Part shown: in pieces, positions 37,160 to 45,960 of the stretch
Layout of the letters: the number at the start of each line of letters is the position of its first letter
How positions within the stretch are numbered: the first letter of the stretch is position 1
Assembly (NCBI RefSeq): GCF_963677575.1
Contig: NZ_OY782038.1
Span: 5,415,001-5,479,000, forward strand
Reading direction: 5' to 3'
Origin: an uncultured Draconibacterium sp.
Lineage (GTDB): Bacteria > Bacteroidota > Bacteroidia > Bacteroidales > Prolixibacteraceae
DNA length: 64,000 nucleotides
Made by a program: the position numbers and the translations under genes
Notes under the pieces: generated by a model
Told to the model about the DNA's origin: nothing
The model's input: only the letters and a program-made list of their open reading frames with translations
The model's database searches: none

Positions 37160-37684
37160 ATGGAGAAGCTTCTTTATAAAGAAGAACAACGTTTTAATCA
37201 ACGGTGGTTGTGGATTTTGATGATTGTTTCAGTCTTGGCTTCAGCAATTCCGTTTATTCGGGGAATCTATTTCCTGTCGGCAGAAAATCCACCGGGAGAT
37301 AATCCGATGAGCACGGAAGGATTGATTGTAACGGGCGTAACGCTCCTGGCAATGATCGTCATTTTTGCGATGCTCTTTCGGGCGAAACTCACAACAAAAG
37401 TTACTGCAGATAAACTTTCGGTATGTTTTCCACCGCTGATTCGAAAATGGAGAGAGATTGATCCTGCAGAGATTGAGCGCTACGAATTACGGCAATATCA
37501 TCCAAAACGAGAATACGGAGGCAGGGGCATAAAACGTCGCTTAAGAAAAGGGAGCGCCTGGACAGTTTCAGGGAGAATAGGATTACAGTTGTATTTCAAA
37601 AACGGAAAAAAATTTCTGATAGGAACACAAAAGCAGCAAGTCCTGGAACATGCCATGCGAAAATTGATGGAAAAGGAGGATTAG
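37160..37684 (+). CDS. Two-TM protein with PH-like tail
   Basis: This 174-aa protein has two TM helices (RWLWILMIVSVLASAIPFI and GVTLLAMIVIFAMLF) and a C-terminal soluble part of beta character (KLSVCFPPLIRKWREIDPAE, IGLQLYFKNGKKFLIGTQK). This resembles bacterial PH-like domains, though that resemblance is by eye only. It starts 4 nt after the SPFH gene, so it is co-translated. The basic stretch RGIKRRLRKGSAW could contact the membrane or nucleic acid. Function is unknown. Confidence 0.75.
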   Translation: MEKLLYKEEQRFNQRWLWILMIVSVLASAIPFIRGIYFLSAENPPGDNPMSTEGLIVTGVTLLAMIVIFAMLFRAKLTTKVTADKLSVCFPPLIRKWREIDPAEIERYELRQYHPKREYGGRGIKRRLRKGSAWTVSGRIGLQLYFKNGKKFLIGTQKQQVLEHAMRKLMEKED

Positions 37685-37685
37685 A

Positions 37686-37853
37686 ATGGCGAAGAAGAAA
37701 TCGTTTGTATTACGCGTGAGCCCGGAGATGATGGAGGCCGTTGAAAAATGGGCAGCCGATGATTTCAGAAGTATTAACGGGCAAATTGAATGGATAATAC
37801 ATAAGGCATTAAAAGATGCAAGACGACTAAAAAAAGGTTCGGACGATGGGTAG
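37686..37853 (+). CDS. Arc-like ribbon-helix-helix protein, 55 aa
   Basis: This small protein starts with a short beta strand (KKKSFVLRVSPEMMEAVEKW) followed by two helices (SINGQIEWIIHKALKDA), the MetJ/Arc/CopG fold. Its DNA-binding strand would be SFVLRVS. Family members bind operators as dimers. It starts 1 nt after the stop of the PH-like gene and overlaps the next ORF by 8 nt. No toxin gene is beside it, so autoregulation of the SPFH operon is a better guess than an antitoxin role. Confidence 0.8.
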   Translation: MAKKKSFVLRVSPEMMEAVEKWAADDFRSINGQIEWIIHKALKDARRLKKGSDDG

Positions 37854-37989
37854 ATACGATCATTTAAAAGCAAAGCAAGAATTAAAGAAGAGTAAACTTA
37901 AAATGGTACGGGAAATAATAACCGTAATCGTTATAGCATTGGTCATCAGTGGATTTATTCTTCAAATAGTGATACAATTGAAAAAATAA
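37846..37989 (+). CDS. Small single-TM protein A, 47 aa
   Basis: This 47-aa ORF overlaps the end of the RHH gene by 8 nt (ATG inside GATGGGTAG). It has a basic N-terminal part (MGRYDHLKAKQELKKSK) and one TM helix (IITVIVIALVISGFILQIVI), with a KK end. Its N-terminus matches that of the next small protein (MGKYDYLK), so the two are paralogues. The orientation expected from positive charges keeps the long N-terminus in the cytoplasm. Confidence 0.65.
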   Translation: MGRYDHLKAKQELKKSKLKMVREIITVIVIALVISGFILQIVIQLKK

Positions 37990-38013
37990 CAGGTAGAAAA
38001 TAATTATAGAAAA

Positions 38014-38163
38014 ATGGGAAAATATGATTATTTGAAAAAAGATGATAAAAAAAGGTCTCGAATGAGATTAACCTATGATCAGAAAAAGTTTATTCTGGCA
38101 CTTGTGATCTTATTTGTAATTATTACTATTCAGTTAGTAATTTATTTGAAAAGCAAATACTGA
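38014..38163 (+). CDS. Small single-TM protein B, 49 aa, paralogue of A
   Basis: This 49-aa ORF starts 24 nt after protein A. It shares the MG-basic-YD-aromatic-LK start, then a charged stretch (KKDDKKRSRMRLTYDQKK) and one TM helix (FILALVILFVIITIQLVIYL). The two copies retain length and topology while the middle part has diverged, which argues for real selection. Function is unknown. A zinc-ribbon gene follows 29 bp later. Confidence 0.65.
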   Translation: MGKYDYLKKDDKKRSRMRLTYDQKKFILALVILFVIITIQLVIYLKSKY

Positions 38164-38192
38164 TAAACTGAAAACAATAAAAACAGAAAACG

Positions 38193-38405
38193 ATGAAAAA
38201 ACATTTCAGTTGTCCCAAGTGCAGTAGCTGGGAATACGAAGAGGACGCAATCAGAACAACCGGAGCCGGATTTACACGATTTTTTGACATTCAAAACCGA
38301 AAGTTTATTGCTATTTCCTGTAAACGATGCGGTTATACCGAATTGTATAAAGCCGGAAGAGGTAGTACCGCTGGTAGTATTCTTGATTTCTTAACCTCGT
38401 CGTAA
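38193..38405 (+). CDS. Zinc-ribbon protein, 70 aa
   Basis: The protein carries CPKCSSWEYEED near the N-terminus and CKRCGYTELYKAG near residue 45, giving a four-cysteine zinc ribbon. The stretch between holds TRFFDIQNRKFIAISC. Such ribbons bind nucleic acid or act as structural adapters. It ends the SPFH cluster just before a strong terminator, so all six genes may be one transcription unit. Confidence 0.8.
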   Translation: MKKHFSCPKCSSWEYEEDAIRTTGAGFTRFFDIQNRKFIAISCKRCGYTELYKAGRGSTAGSILDFLTSS

Positions 38406-38429
38406 CGGCTAATGAATTAATATTGAAAG

Positions 38430-38470
38430 AAGAAACCTGTTCCGTGAAAAAGGAGCAGGTTTCTTTTTTT
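38430..38470 (+). terminator. Terminator of the SPFH cluster
   Basis: AAGAAACCTGTTCC pairs with GGAGCAGGTTTCTT (one mismatch) around a GTGAAAAA loop, followed by a run of T. Confidence 0.9.
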
Positions 38471-38628
38471 ATGTCCTTTATCTAAATATTCACAGGGCAA
38501 GAAGTAGTTCCCTTTTAACTTTACTTTAAATCAGTTCATCCTGTTTTTTCAACATAGGTTTTCATCACAAATTCCCTTATTTTTGGTTTGCTTAAAAAAT
38601 TAGAAATCAATAATTAATAATTGCTGAG

Positions 38629-38681
38629 ACCGGATTATTCCGGTTAAAGTTTTGAATTGGAAGAAGGGGTTCCACTTCCAA
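38629..38681 (+). promoter_or_regulatory. Two hairpins in the pfp leader
   Basis: ACCGGA/TCCGGT (38629-38644, 4-nt loop) and TTGGAAG/CTTCCAA (38657-38681, 11-nt loop) end 18 nt before the pfp ATG. The close spacing to the start could affect ribosome access or mRNA stability. No U-run follows, so they do not look like terminators. Confidence 0.45.
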
Positions 38682-38698
38682 CTAAAAAATAAACAGAC

Positions 38699-40351
38699 AT
38701 GAGTATTAGCGCATTACAAAAAGAAAGGGCTAAATATCAGCCTAAACTACCTAAATCGTTAAAAGGCAATGTAAAATTGGTTGAGGGTGCAAAAACCGAA
38801 TCGGTTGCCGACCAAAAAGAAATTGCAGAACTGTTTCCGAATACTTACGGAATGCCGTTAATTACTTTCGAAGCTGCTGATGCTGCTGCCGAAAGACAAC
38901 CGGTTAACGTTGGTGTAATCCTTTCAGGAGGTCAGGCTCCGGGCGGCCACAACGTAATTTCAGGTATTTTCGATGGTATCAAGAATATCCATCCTGATAG
39001 TAAATTGTACGGTTTCTTAGGTGGTCCCGGCGGATTGGTTGATCACAAATACATGGAGCTTACTTCTGATATTATTGATGATTACCGTAACACCGGTGGT
39101 TTCGATATTATTGGTTCTGGTCGTACAAAACTGGAAGAAGAAGCGCAGTTCGACAAAGGTTTGGAAATTGCAAAAGATCTTAGCCTTAATGCGCTGGTAA
39201 TTATTGGTGGCGACGACTCAAACACCAATGCTTGTGTATTGGCCGAGTACTACGCTAAAATCGATGCAGGTGTTCAGGTAATTGGTTGTCCAAAAACAAT
39301 TGATGGTGACCTTAAAAACGAAATGATCGAAACTTCGTTTGGTTTCGACACGGCTACAAAAGTTTATTCAGAGTTGATCGGTAACATTCAGCGTGATGCC
39401 AACTCAGCTAAAAAATACTGGCACTTTATTAAACTGATGGGGCGTTCTGCTTCTCATATTGGTTTAGAGTGTGCTTTAAAAACACAACCAAACATTACTT
39501 TAATTTCGGAAGAAGTTGCTGAAAAGAAACAAACGCTGGGAGAAGTAGTAGATTACATGGCTGGTATTGTTGCCAACCGTGCTGCTGATGGTAACAACTT
39601 TGGTGTTGCCCTTATTCCTGAAGGTTTGATCGAATTCATTCCTGAAATGAAAACTTTGATTTCGGAATTAAATGATCTTTTGGCTGAAGGAACTGAAACA
39701 GAGAAAGAATTTAAAATGTTGAAGAAAAGTCACCGTAACGAGTGGGTAGCCAGCCAACTTTCTGAAACATCTGCAAGCGTTTTCAGCTCATTGCCAACAG
39801 GTATTGCAACTCAGTTAACTTTAGATCGCGATCCTCATGGAAACGTTCAGGTATCGTTAATCGAAACTGAAAAGCTGCTTGGTGAAATGGTAAAAACACG
39901 TTTGGATGAAATGAAAGAAGCAGGTGAGTTTGCCGGAAAATTTGGTACACAGTATCACTTCTTCGGTTACGAAGGACGTTGTGCAGCTCCATCAAACTTC
40001 GATGCTGACTATTGCTATTCATTAGGTTACACGGCTTCTGAATTGATTTCAGAGGGAAAAACAGGTTATATGGCGTCGGTACGTAACACAACGGCTGCTG
40101 CCGACGAGTGGATTGCCGGTGGTGTACCAGTAACCATGATGATGAACATGGAAAAACGTCACGGACATATGAAACCGGTAATTCAGAAGGCACTGGTTGA
40201 ATTGGATGGTGCTCCATATAAATTCTTCGTTACAAAACGTGGCGAGTGGGCAACAGGAACCGAGTTCGTTTATCCTGGTCCTATCCAGTATTTCGGTCCG
40301 ACTGAAGTTTGCGACCAAACAACAGAAACATTAAAATTAGAGCAAGCGTAA
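38699..40351 (+). CDS. pfp: PPi-dependent 6-phosphofructokinase
   Basis: This 550-aa protein is of the long, plant-beta-like type. It carries GVILSGGQAPGGHNVISGIF, GGDDSNTNACVLAEYY and PKTIDGDLKN. GGDD in place of the ATP-enzyme GGDG marks the pyrophosphate type. The reaction phosphorylates fructose 6-phosphate with PPi and is reversible, so it serves both glycolysis and gluconeogenesis. The catalytic Asp lies in TIDGDL. It is a single gene with leader hairpins and its own terminator. No separate ATP-PFK is in the window. Confidence 0.94.
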   Translation: MSISALQKERAKYQPKLPKSLKGNVKLVEGAKTESVADQKEIAELFPNTYGMPLITFEAADAAAERQPVNVGVILSGGQAPGGHNVISGIFDGIKNIHPDSKLYGFLGGPGGLVDHKYMELTSDIIDDYRNTGGFDIIGSGRTKLEEEAQFDKGLEIAKDLSLNALVIIGGDDSNTNACVLAEYYAKIDAGVQVIGCPKTIDGDLKNEMIETSFGFDTATKVYSELIGNIQRDANSAKKYWHFIKLMGRSASHIGLECALKTQPNITLISEEVAEKKQTLGEVVDYMAGIVANRAADGNNFGVALIPEGLIEFIPEMKTLISELNDLLAEGTETEKEFKMLKKSHRNEWVASQLSETSASVFSSLPTGIATQLTLDRDPHGNVQVSLIETEKLLGEMVKTRLDEMKEAGEFAGKFGTQYHFFGYEGRCAAPSNFDADYCYSLGYTASELISEGKTGYMASVRNTTAAADEWIAGGVPVTMMMNMEKRHGHMKPVIQKALVELDGAPYKFFVTKRGEWATGTEFVYPGPIQYFGPTEVCDQTTETLKLEQA

Positions 40352-40378
40352 ACAGCTGCTTTAAGCTGCGAAATAGTA

Positions 40379-40412
40379 AAAACCTCTCTGAGTTAATCGG
40401 GGAGGTTTTTTT
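40379..40412 (+). terminator. Terminator after pfp
   Basis: AAAACCTC and GAGGTTTT form a stem with an internal loop and run into a stretch of T. Confidence 0.85.
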
Positions 40413-40678
40413 ATTCGCCTCCATTCGTCAACAAAAGGGTAATAGAAGGGTTCTTAATAAAAGTTAAAATTTAGTACGATTCTTAGCGATAATAAATTTT
40501 GGAATAGTGATCTTAATTACTTTCGCTAAGTATTTAAATATGTAAAATTGCCACGAAAACAATTATCTTGAATAGATAAGCTTTTTTATTTGTAAAAAGA
40601 AAACATAGTGATTTGATTCTCATTATCTTAGCTGTTAGTAAAAATGGGTGTGATAAATGAGTCAATTGCTTATTTATT
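40413..40678. other. Gene-free stretch with an 8-bp inverted repeat
   Basis: No gene is seen. CTTAGCGA (40482-40489) and TCGCTAAG (40523-40530) are a perfect inverted repeat around a 33-nt AT-rich loop, which could be an operator or a long-loop hairpin. No perfect TAnnTTTG box for the DUF5686 gene was found. Confidence 0.35.
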
Positions 40679-43144
40679 ATGGAAAACAATATCAGATTAA
40701 CAATACTTTTTCTATTGTTCGTTTTTGTATCCGGTGTTTCGGGTGCATCTGAAGATGCCACCGAATTATCTGGTTATGTAATAGATAAAGAAACGAAAGA
40801 GCCCATTCCATTTGTAAATGTTTGGATTAAGGGAACCACACGGGGAACAATGACCGATGTGGGAGGTAACTTTATGTTGTCGGCCTCGTTGGGCGATGAA
40901 ATTAGTTTCTCTTCTGTTGGTTATAAAAAGCAGGAAGTAACGTATACGGCCAATATTAAAATGCCTCTTGAGGTAAGTTTAGTTCCGGATGTTCAGCAGA
41001 TAGGTGAGATAAAGGTAAAGCCTGAGGAGTCAAGGGCAAAGGTTTTGTTCCGAAAGATAATGGAGCACAAAAAGGAGAACCGCGAAAAAGTTGAGAATTA
41101 CAATGATTACAAGACTTTTGAGCGGACTTCGGTGTATATGGCCATTGATTCTACGTCGAAGGTGAACAGGATAATTCCTAATATGAACGAGGTTTCTATG
41201 AAACTGGATGATCGGGATATCCGGTTCTCGCCAATTTACATGGCCGAGTTGGGAACTTTAACAAGCAACAAAAAAGATAGTGTTGTTTACAACAAGAAAG
41301 ACGGCATTTTCCCAAAATTGAATCAAACCATTGAAAGTCTGATTTTGCTAAACGTGGTAATCGATCTTGATTTTTACAAAGATCAGATCAATATTTTAGG
41401 GCGTGGTATTATTTCACCTTTAAGTAATTCTGCTCGTTTGCACTACGATCTTTATTTAAACGATAGTACGCTAATCGATAGTGTTTGGCATTATAATTTC
41501 TCGTTCACTCCGAAAAATAAGTTTAATCCTTTGTTTACCGGACGATTTACTGTTGAAGGCAAAAACTTTGCTCTAACGAGTATTTATGCCTATGTGCAGG
41601 AGGAAGCTAACATTAATTTTGTTAATGGCTACCGTTCTAACGTACAGTATCGAAAAGATGAGGATGGCACCTGGTTTTACGATAATCAACAGATAAGTTT
41701 GAATTTATCCCTGATGTTGAATAAGGATACTGTGTCGCGGTATGGTTCGCAACGAATTGATCAGATTTCGAGTGGAAACTGGATGGTAAATAAAATTACC
41801 CAGTATTCTACTTCTAAACATCTGGATGAGATACGGGGCTTTAACTGGCGATCGCAGCCGGAATTTGCGACCAGCCTAATGTCGGATGGCACCTACGAGC
41901 GGGTTGATAAGTTGAAGGAAAACAATGTTGTTAAAGGGATTGATGCCATTGGAGGAATGGTGCTGACGAGTTATGTCGACCTGGGAAAAATAGAGCTGGG
42001 GCCGGTATTTGATATTTACAGTACCAACGCCATTGAGGGGCAGCGTTTTTCATTGCCGTTCAGAACCGGGGAGAAAATGTGGGAGCGTTTTACCATTGGA
42101 GGTTTCCTTGGTTATGGTACCAGAAATAAAGAGTTGAAATACGGATTGAATTTTGGCTGGCAGCTTACACAAGATGATAAGTTTATTCTGCGCGGAAATT
42201 ATTCTGACGACTATAACCTGGTATCTCAGGACAAATACCTGCGTTTTATTAAGAAGAATCCAAATACAAGAGGAAACGGAAACTTTATTGCGGCAATTAC
42301 TTCGCGCGAAGACAATCCATACCTGCAACAGGAGAAAAAGGTGCATGTAAACCTGGAATATAACTCTGAAAATATAATTCTAGAAGGAGGAACATATTTT
42401 TCATCCAATCATGCTACTCCTGCTATTCGCTATATTAATAATGGTGTTGATTATGGCCATTATTCTGCCTATGGAGCACTTTTTAATGCTCGCCTGGCAT
42501 TTGGTCAGTATTACGACCAGTATTATTTTATGCGTGTTTATTACATCGACCAAACACCGGTTATTAACATGAGTTGGGATATCGGTCAGGCATACGTGCC
42601 GGGTGATAACACACCTGATTTTGGAATGTATTCGCATTTCCATGTGTCGGTAGTCGGAAAAGTAAACTGGGGGCCAACATTTATGCGCTATATGGTAAAC
42701 GGAGGTTACTTGTTTGGCGATGCTCCATACGATTTATTAGAAATGCCTGTCGGTTCACAATCGCTTGGATTTGCTAAATACCGTTTTAATTTGCTGCATC
42801 AGGCATCGTTTGCCCACAACGTATATACCAATGTGCACCTCGATTGGGTAGGTGGCGGAATTATTCTGAATAAATTCCCACTGATCAGAAGATTGAAACT
42901 GCGCGAAATGGTTTCGTTAAAAACACACTATGGCGATCGCACTAGTGCATACAAACCAATATTCGATCTTCCGGAAGCATACTCGCAAGATATGACACGA
43001 CCTTATGCCGAATTAGGCGTTGGTATCACAAATATCTTTAAAGTGTTGCGTATAGAATATATTCATCAGTTGGGTGGTACTTATATGGATAGAAGTTTTA
43101 CCGACAACAGCGGAATCCGATTCAGGGCAGAAATGAGTTTCTAA
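40679..43144 (+). CDS. DUF5686 outer-membrane protein with carboxypeptidase-like domain
   Basis: This 821-aa protein has a signal peptide (LLFVFVSGVSGASEDA) and a CarboxypepD-reg-like domain at residues ~27-105 (LSGYVIDKETKEPIPFVNVW, GTMTDVGGNFMLSASLGD). The long DUF5686 region follows (AKVLFRKIMEHKKENREKVE), with barrel-like beta strands ending in GIRFRAEMSF. These proteins are common in Bacteroidota and thought to be outer-membrane barrels. Substrate and role are not known. Its stop codon TAA forms the left edge of a MITE-like element. Confidence 0.85.
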   Translation: MENNIRLTILFLLFVFVSGVSGASEDATELSGYVIDKETKEPIPFVNVWIKGTTRGTMTDVGGNFMLSASLGDEISFSSVGYKKQEVTYTANIKMPLEVSLVPDVQQIGEIKVKPEESRAKVLFRKIMEHKKENREKVENYNDYKTFERTSVYMAIDSTSKVNRIIPNMNEVSMKLDDRDIRFSPIYMAELGTLTSNKKDSVVYNKKDGIFPKLNQTIESLILLNVVIDLDFYKDQINILGRGIISPLSNSARLHYDLYLNDSTLIDSVWHYNFSFTPKNKFNPLFTGRFTVEGKNFALTSIYAYVQEEANINFVNGYRSNVQYRKDEDGTWFYDNQQISLNLSLMLNKDTVSRYGSQRIDQISSGNWMVNKITQYSTSKHLDEIRGFNWRSQPEFATSLMSDGTYERVDKLKENNVVKGIDAIGGMVLTSYVDLGKIELGPVFDIYSTNAIEGQRFSLPFRTGEKMWERFTIGGFLGYGTRNKELKYGLNFGWQLTQDDKFILRGNYSDDYNLVSQDKYLRFIKKNPNTRGNGNFIAAITSREDNPYLQQEKKVHVNLEYNSENIILEGGTYFSSNHATPAIRYINNGVDYGHYSAYGALFNARLAFGQYYDQYYFMRVYYIDQTPVINMSWDIGQAYVPGDNTPDFGMYSHFHVSVVGKVNWGPTFMRYMVNGGYLFGDAPYDLLEMPVGSQSLGFAKYRFNLLHQASFAHNVYTNVHLDWVGGGIILNKFPLIRRLKLREMVSLKTHYGDRTSAYKPIFDLPEAYSQDMTRPYAELGVGITNIFKVLRIEYIHQLGGTYMDRSFTDNSGIRFRAEMSF

Positions 43145-43325
43145 CCTGAAAAATTCATTAAATTTTTCACGCAATGTGTTGACGATTGAAAATCAGTATA
43201 GTATGTGCCTTGAACAAAATAATCTGATGATTTTAAATGTCAAGGTTAGTCCTGACAAATAATTGTGTCTCAATTACTTCGTCAGCCCCTGTGGGTGCTT
43301 AATTCATTTTTATGAATTAATCAGG
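43145..43325. repeat. MITE-like palindromic element, copy A (intact)
   Basis: The 181-bp element has imperfect terminal inverted repeats: left CCTGAAAAATTCATTAAAT, right (reverse complement) CCTGATTAATTCATAAAAAT, about 16 of 20 matching. Both sides carry CTAA, a possible 4-bp target duplication that overlaps the stop of the DUF5686 gene. Inner arms TTGACGATTGAAAAT and its partner near 43240-43250 give fold-back structure. It has no ORF. A near-identical element, interrupted by an insertion sequence, lies at 45773. Confidence 0.75.
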
Positions 43326-43342
43326 CTAAGAAACGAAAATTT

Positions 43343-44404
43343 TTATTTCGGATCTTTTGCCCTTTTCCAACGCTCGCGAGCTAGTTTTTGCAGATCGGCT
43401 ACTTTGTCCGACTCGTCAATGATTTCCAGGCCAAAAAGGGTCTCAATAACATCTTCCATGGTAACAAGGCCTACAACAGTTCCAAACTCGTCGGCAACCA
43501 TTGTCATATGTTGTTTTTCAAGGATAAGTTTATCGAGCAAACCGGCAACCGAAAGGCTGTCTTCAACAAAGAATATTTTCCTGCGAATTTCAACTGCTTG
43601 CCGGCCGTGTTTGTCGGCCGCAATATTTTCCAGAATAGCATCTTTTAAGATAAAGCCGGTAATATTATCGGTGTTTTCGTTGTAAACCGGAATACGCGAA
43701 AACTGGAAAGGATTGTAGGCTGTGAATATTTCTCCCAGTGTTTGGTTTTCATCCAGCTTGAACACTACGCTGCGGGGCGTCATTATATTTTTTACCTGCA
43801 TGTTTTCCAAACGTAACAGGTTTTGTATAATCGATTTTTCTTCTTTGTCGATAGCACCGCTTTTTAATCCTGCATCGGCCATTGCTGCAACATCGGCGCG
43901 GTTTAGTACGCTCATCTCACCCTCTTTTTTTATGAGGTGCGTTACCCATTTGCTTAACCAAACAAACGGAGCAAGTACCAGCATTAAAACCTTTAGCGAA
44001 CGCACGGTAAACGAAGTCAACTGTTTCCAATAGGTAGCACCAATGGTTTTGGGAATGATTTCAGAAAGAATAAGTATGGCCAGTGTCATTAAACCTGCGA
44101 TAAGTGACTCGTAGGTCGCCTCAAAAATATAGAGATTGATTTTTGCCGTTCCGAAGAGTTTGCCGGCTTGTACACCCACTCCAATAGCACCAACAGTGTG
44201 TGCGATGGTGTTTAGCGTTAAAATGGCCGATAGCGGGCGGTCGATGTCGTCTTTTAAATAGCTTAAACGTTTTCCAAGCCGTGGTTTTTCCATTTGCATA
44301 CGGCTGACATACGATGGTGTTATGCTTAGCAAAACGGCTTCCCAAACGGAACACAGAAACGAGAAAAATATTGAAACGATAAAGAAAAAGAATAGTATCG
44401 CCAT
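43343..44404 (-). CDS. CNNM/DUF21-CBS membrane protein without CorC tail
   Basis: This 353-aa protein has an N-terminal DUF21/CNNM domain with TM helices (FFFFIVSIFFSFLCSVWEAV, ALNTIAHTVGAIGVGVQ-type region, AGLMTLAILILSEIIPKTIG). A CBS pair follows (MTPRSVVFKLDENQTLGEIF, FSRIPVYNENTDNITGFIL, HMTMVADEFGTVVGLVTMED). The C-terminal CorC/HlyC domain usual in ~430-aa homologues is absent, since the chain ends about 25 residues after the CBS pair. The family is tied to Mg2+/Co2+ transport or resistance. It converges on the MITE. Confidence 0.88.
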   Translation of the reverse strand: MAILFFFFIVSIFFSFLCSVWEAVLLSITPSYVSRMQMEKPRLGKRLSYLKDDIDRPLSAILTLNTIAHTVGAIGVGVQAGKLFGTAKINLYIFEATYESLIAGLMTLAILILSEIIPKTIGATYWKQLTSFTVRSLKVLMLVLAPFVWLSKWVTHLIKKEGEMSVLNRADVAAMADAGLKSGAIDKEEKSIIQNLLRLENMQVKNIMTPRSVVFKLDENQTLGEIFTAYNPFQFSRIPVYNENTDNITGFILKDAILENIAADKHGRQAVEIRRKIFFVEDSLSVAGLLDKLILEKQHMTMVADEFGTVVGLVTMEDVIETLFGLEIIDESDKVADLQKLARERWKRAKDPK

Positions 44405-44561
44405 ATGAGGTATTACAATGTTTTATACGAAAATAGGAAAATAATCGAGAATTAGGAGACACGGATTTTGTGCTAAAACCATTTATTTGAAGAATCTGAG
44501 TTTTTGTAGATGGGGAATCTGCTTATTTTGCTATCCTTGCAGAACAGCGAAATAGAATCTT

Positions 44562-45740
44562 ATGAAACAACGAATCCTTTCTATTGATATAATGCGTGGT
44601 TTAACCCTTTTTCTCATGCTTTTTGTTAACGATTTGTATATGCCTGGGGTTCCTGCATGGCTGGGACATACAACTGCCGATTTCGACGGAATGGGACTTG
44701 CCGACTGGGTTTTTCCAGGTTTTCTGTTTATGGTAGGCATGGCAGTGCCTTTTGCTGTGCAAAGCAGAATTAAAAAGGGGCACACCAACCTTACAATACT
44801 TTACCATATTTTGGTTCGAACAGTTAGTCTGCTAATTATTGGTGTGTTAATGGTTAACGTCTCGCGTTTAAATCCGGAATTAACGGGCTTACCTAAAAAT
44901 CTTTGGGCAATTCTGGTTTATGCAGCCATCTTTTTGGTGTGGAACAATTACACGAATTTGCAAGTCTGGTTGATATATCTGTTAAAAGGGATCGGAATTG
45001 CCGGATTGGTTATTCTGGTAGCAATTTTCAAAGCGGGCACCGCAGAAGCAGTAAGCTGGCTTCATACCAGCTGGTGGGGGATACTTGGATTAATTGGCTG
45101 GGGTTATTTAGCCGCTTCATTGGTTTACCTGTTTGTAAAAGACAATCTTTTTCAAATTGCCGGTTTTTGGGCTTTGTTTTTTGTGTTGAATATTCTTTCG
45201 CAATTAAATCTACTGGAATTCTTAAATCCGGTTAAACCTGTTTTTGGAGTATTGCTTGGCGGAAATACGCCGTCTATAGTTTTGGCCGGATTGTTCTTTA
45301 GTGTTTTAATTCGGCGGATTGGTTTTACCTATTATCGAAAGCTAATCAAAACAAGTTTAATCATTGGAGTTGTTTTACTCATTGCCGGATTTATTTTGCG
45401 GCAGTGGTTTATTATTTCAAAGATTCAGGGAACACCAAGTTGGGCGATGATTTGTAATGGAATCAGTGTGTTGGTATTTGTTGTGCTTTATATTGTTATC
45501 GATTTATTTAAGCTCTCCAAATGGACTGGCGTATTTAAGCCTGCCGGACAAAATTCATTAACAACCTATCTCGCTCCCGATATTTTATACTACTCGATGT
45601 GGTTAAGCGGAATGCCAATACTTATTTACAAACAGTCGGAATTTGCCGGAGTTGTAATTTTGGGATCAATATTATGGGCATTGGTAATGATCGGATTTGC
45701 TGCTTTGTTGGCAAGAATAGGAATTCGACTACGTTTATAA
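44562..45740 (+). CDS. DUF5009 / heparan-alpha-glucosaminide acetyltransferase-like membrane protein
   Basis: This 392-aa protein has about ten TM helices and starts with RILSIDIMRGLTLFLMLFVN, the acyltransferase-3-like "D-R-G" start seen in HGSNAT/DUF5009 proteins. Then come DGMGLADWVFPGFLFMVGMA and TYLAPDILYYSMWLSGM near the end. The human homologue moves acetyl from cytosolic acetyl-CoA to glucosamine across a membrane; bacterial substrates are unknown, and cell-envelope sugar acetylation is the likely role. It ends 32 bp before the second MITE copy, which carries an insertion sequence. Confidence 0.85.
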   Translation: MKQRILSIDIMRGLTLFLMLFVNDLYMPGVPAWLGHTTADFDGMGLADWVFPGFLFMVGMAVPFAVQSRIKKGHTNLTILYHILVRTVSLLIIGVLMVNVSRLNPELTGLPKNLWAILVYAAIFLVWNNYTNLQVWLIYLLKGIGIAGLVILVAIFKAGTAEAVSWLHTSWWGILGLIGWGYLAASLVYLFVKDNLFQIAGFWALFFVLNILSQLNLLEFLNPVKPVFGVLLGGNTPSIVLAGLFFSVLIRRIGFTYYRKLIKTSLIIGVVLLIAGFILRQWFIISKIQGTPSWAMICNGISVLVFVVLYIVIDLFKLSKWTGVFKPAGQNSLTTYLAPDILYYSMWLSGMPILIYKQSEFAGVVILGSILWALVMIGFAALLARIGIRLRL

Positions 45741-45960
45741 GATTTGTGGTTTAATGTATTATGGAATCCTAACCTGAAAGATTCATTAAATTTTTCACAC
45801 AAAGTGTTGACGATTGAAAATCTGTATGGTATGGCCTTGAACAAAATAATCTGATGATTTTCAATGTCAAGGTCAGCCCTGTGGGTGATTAGGATCACAT
45901 TGAAAAGTAGGTGGAGTAAAAAATTAAATTGATCTTTGTGGATTTATTTTTTGATATAAA

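Noticed and set aside
37686..37853. RHH protein as antitoxin of a toxin-antitoxin pair
   Set aside because: No toxin-like gene adjoins it; both neighbours are membrane proteins.
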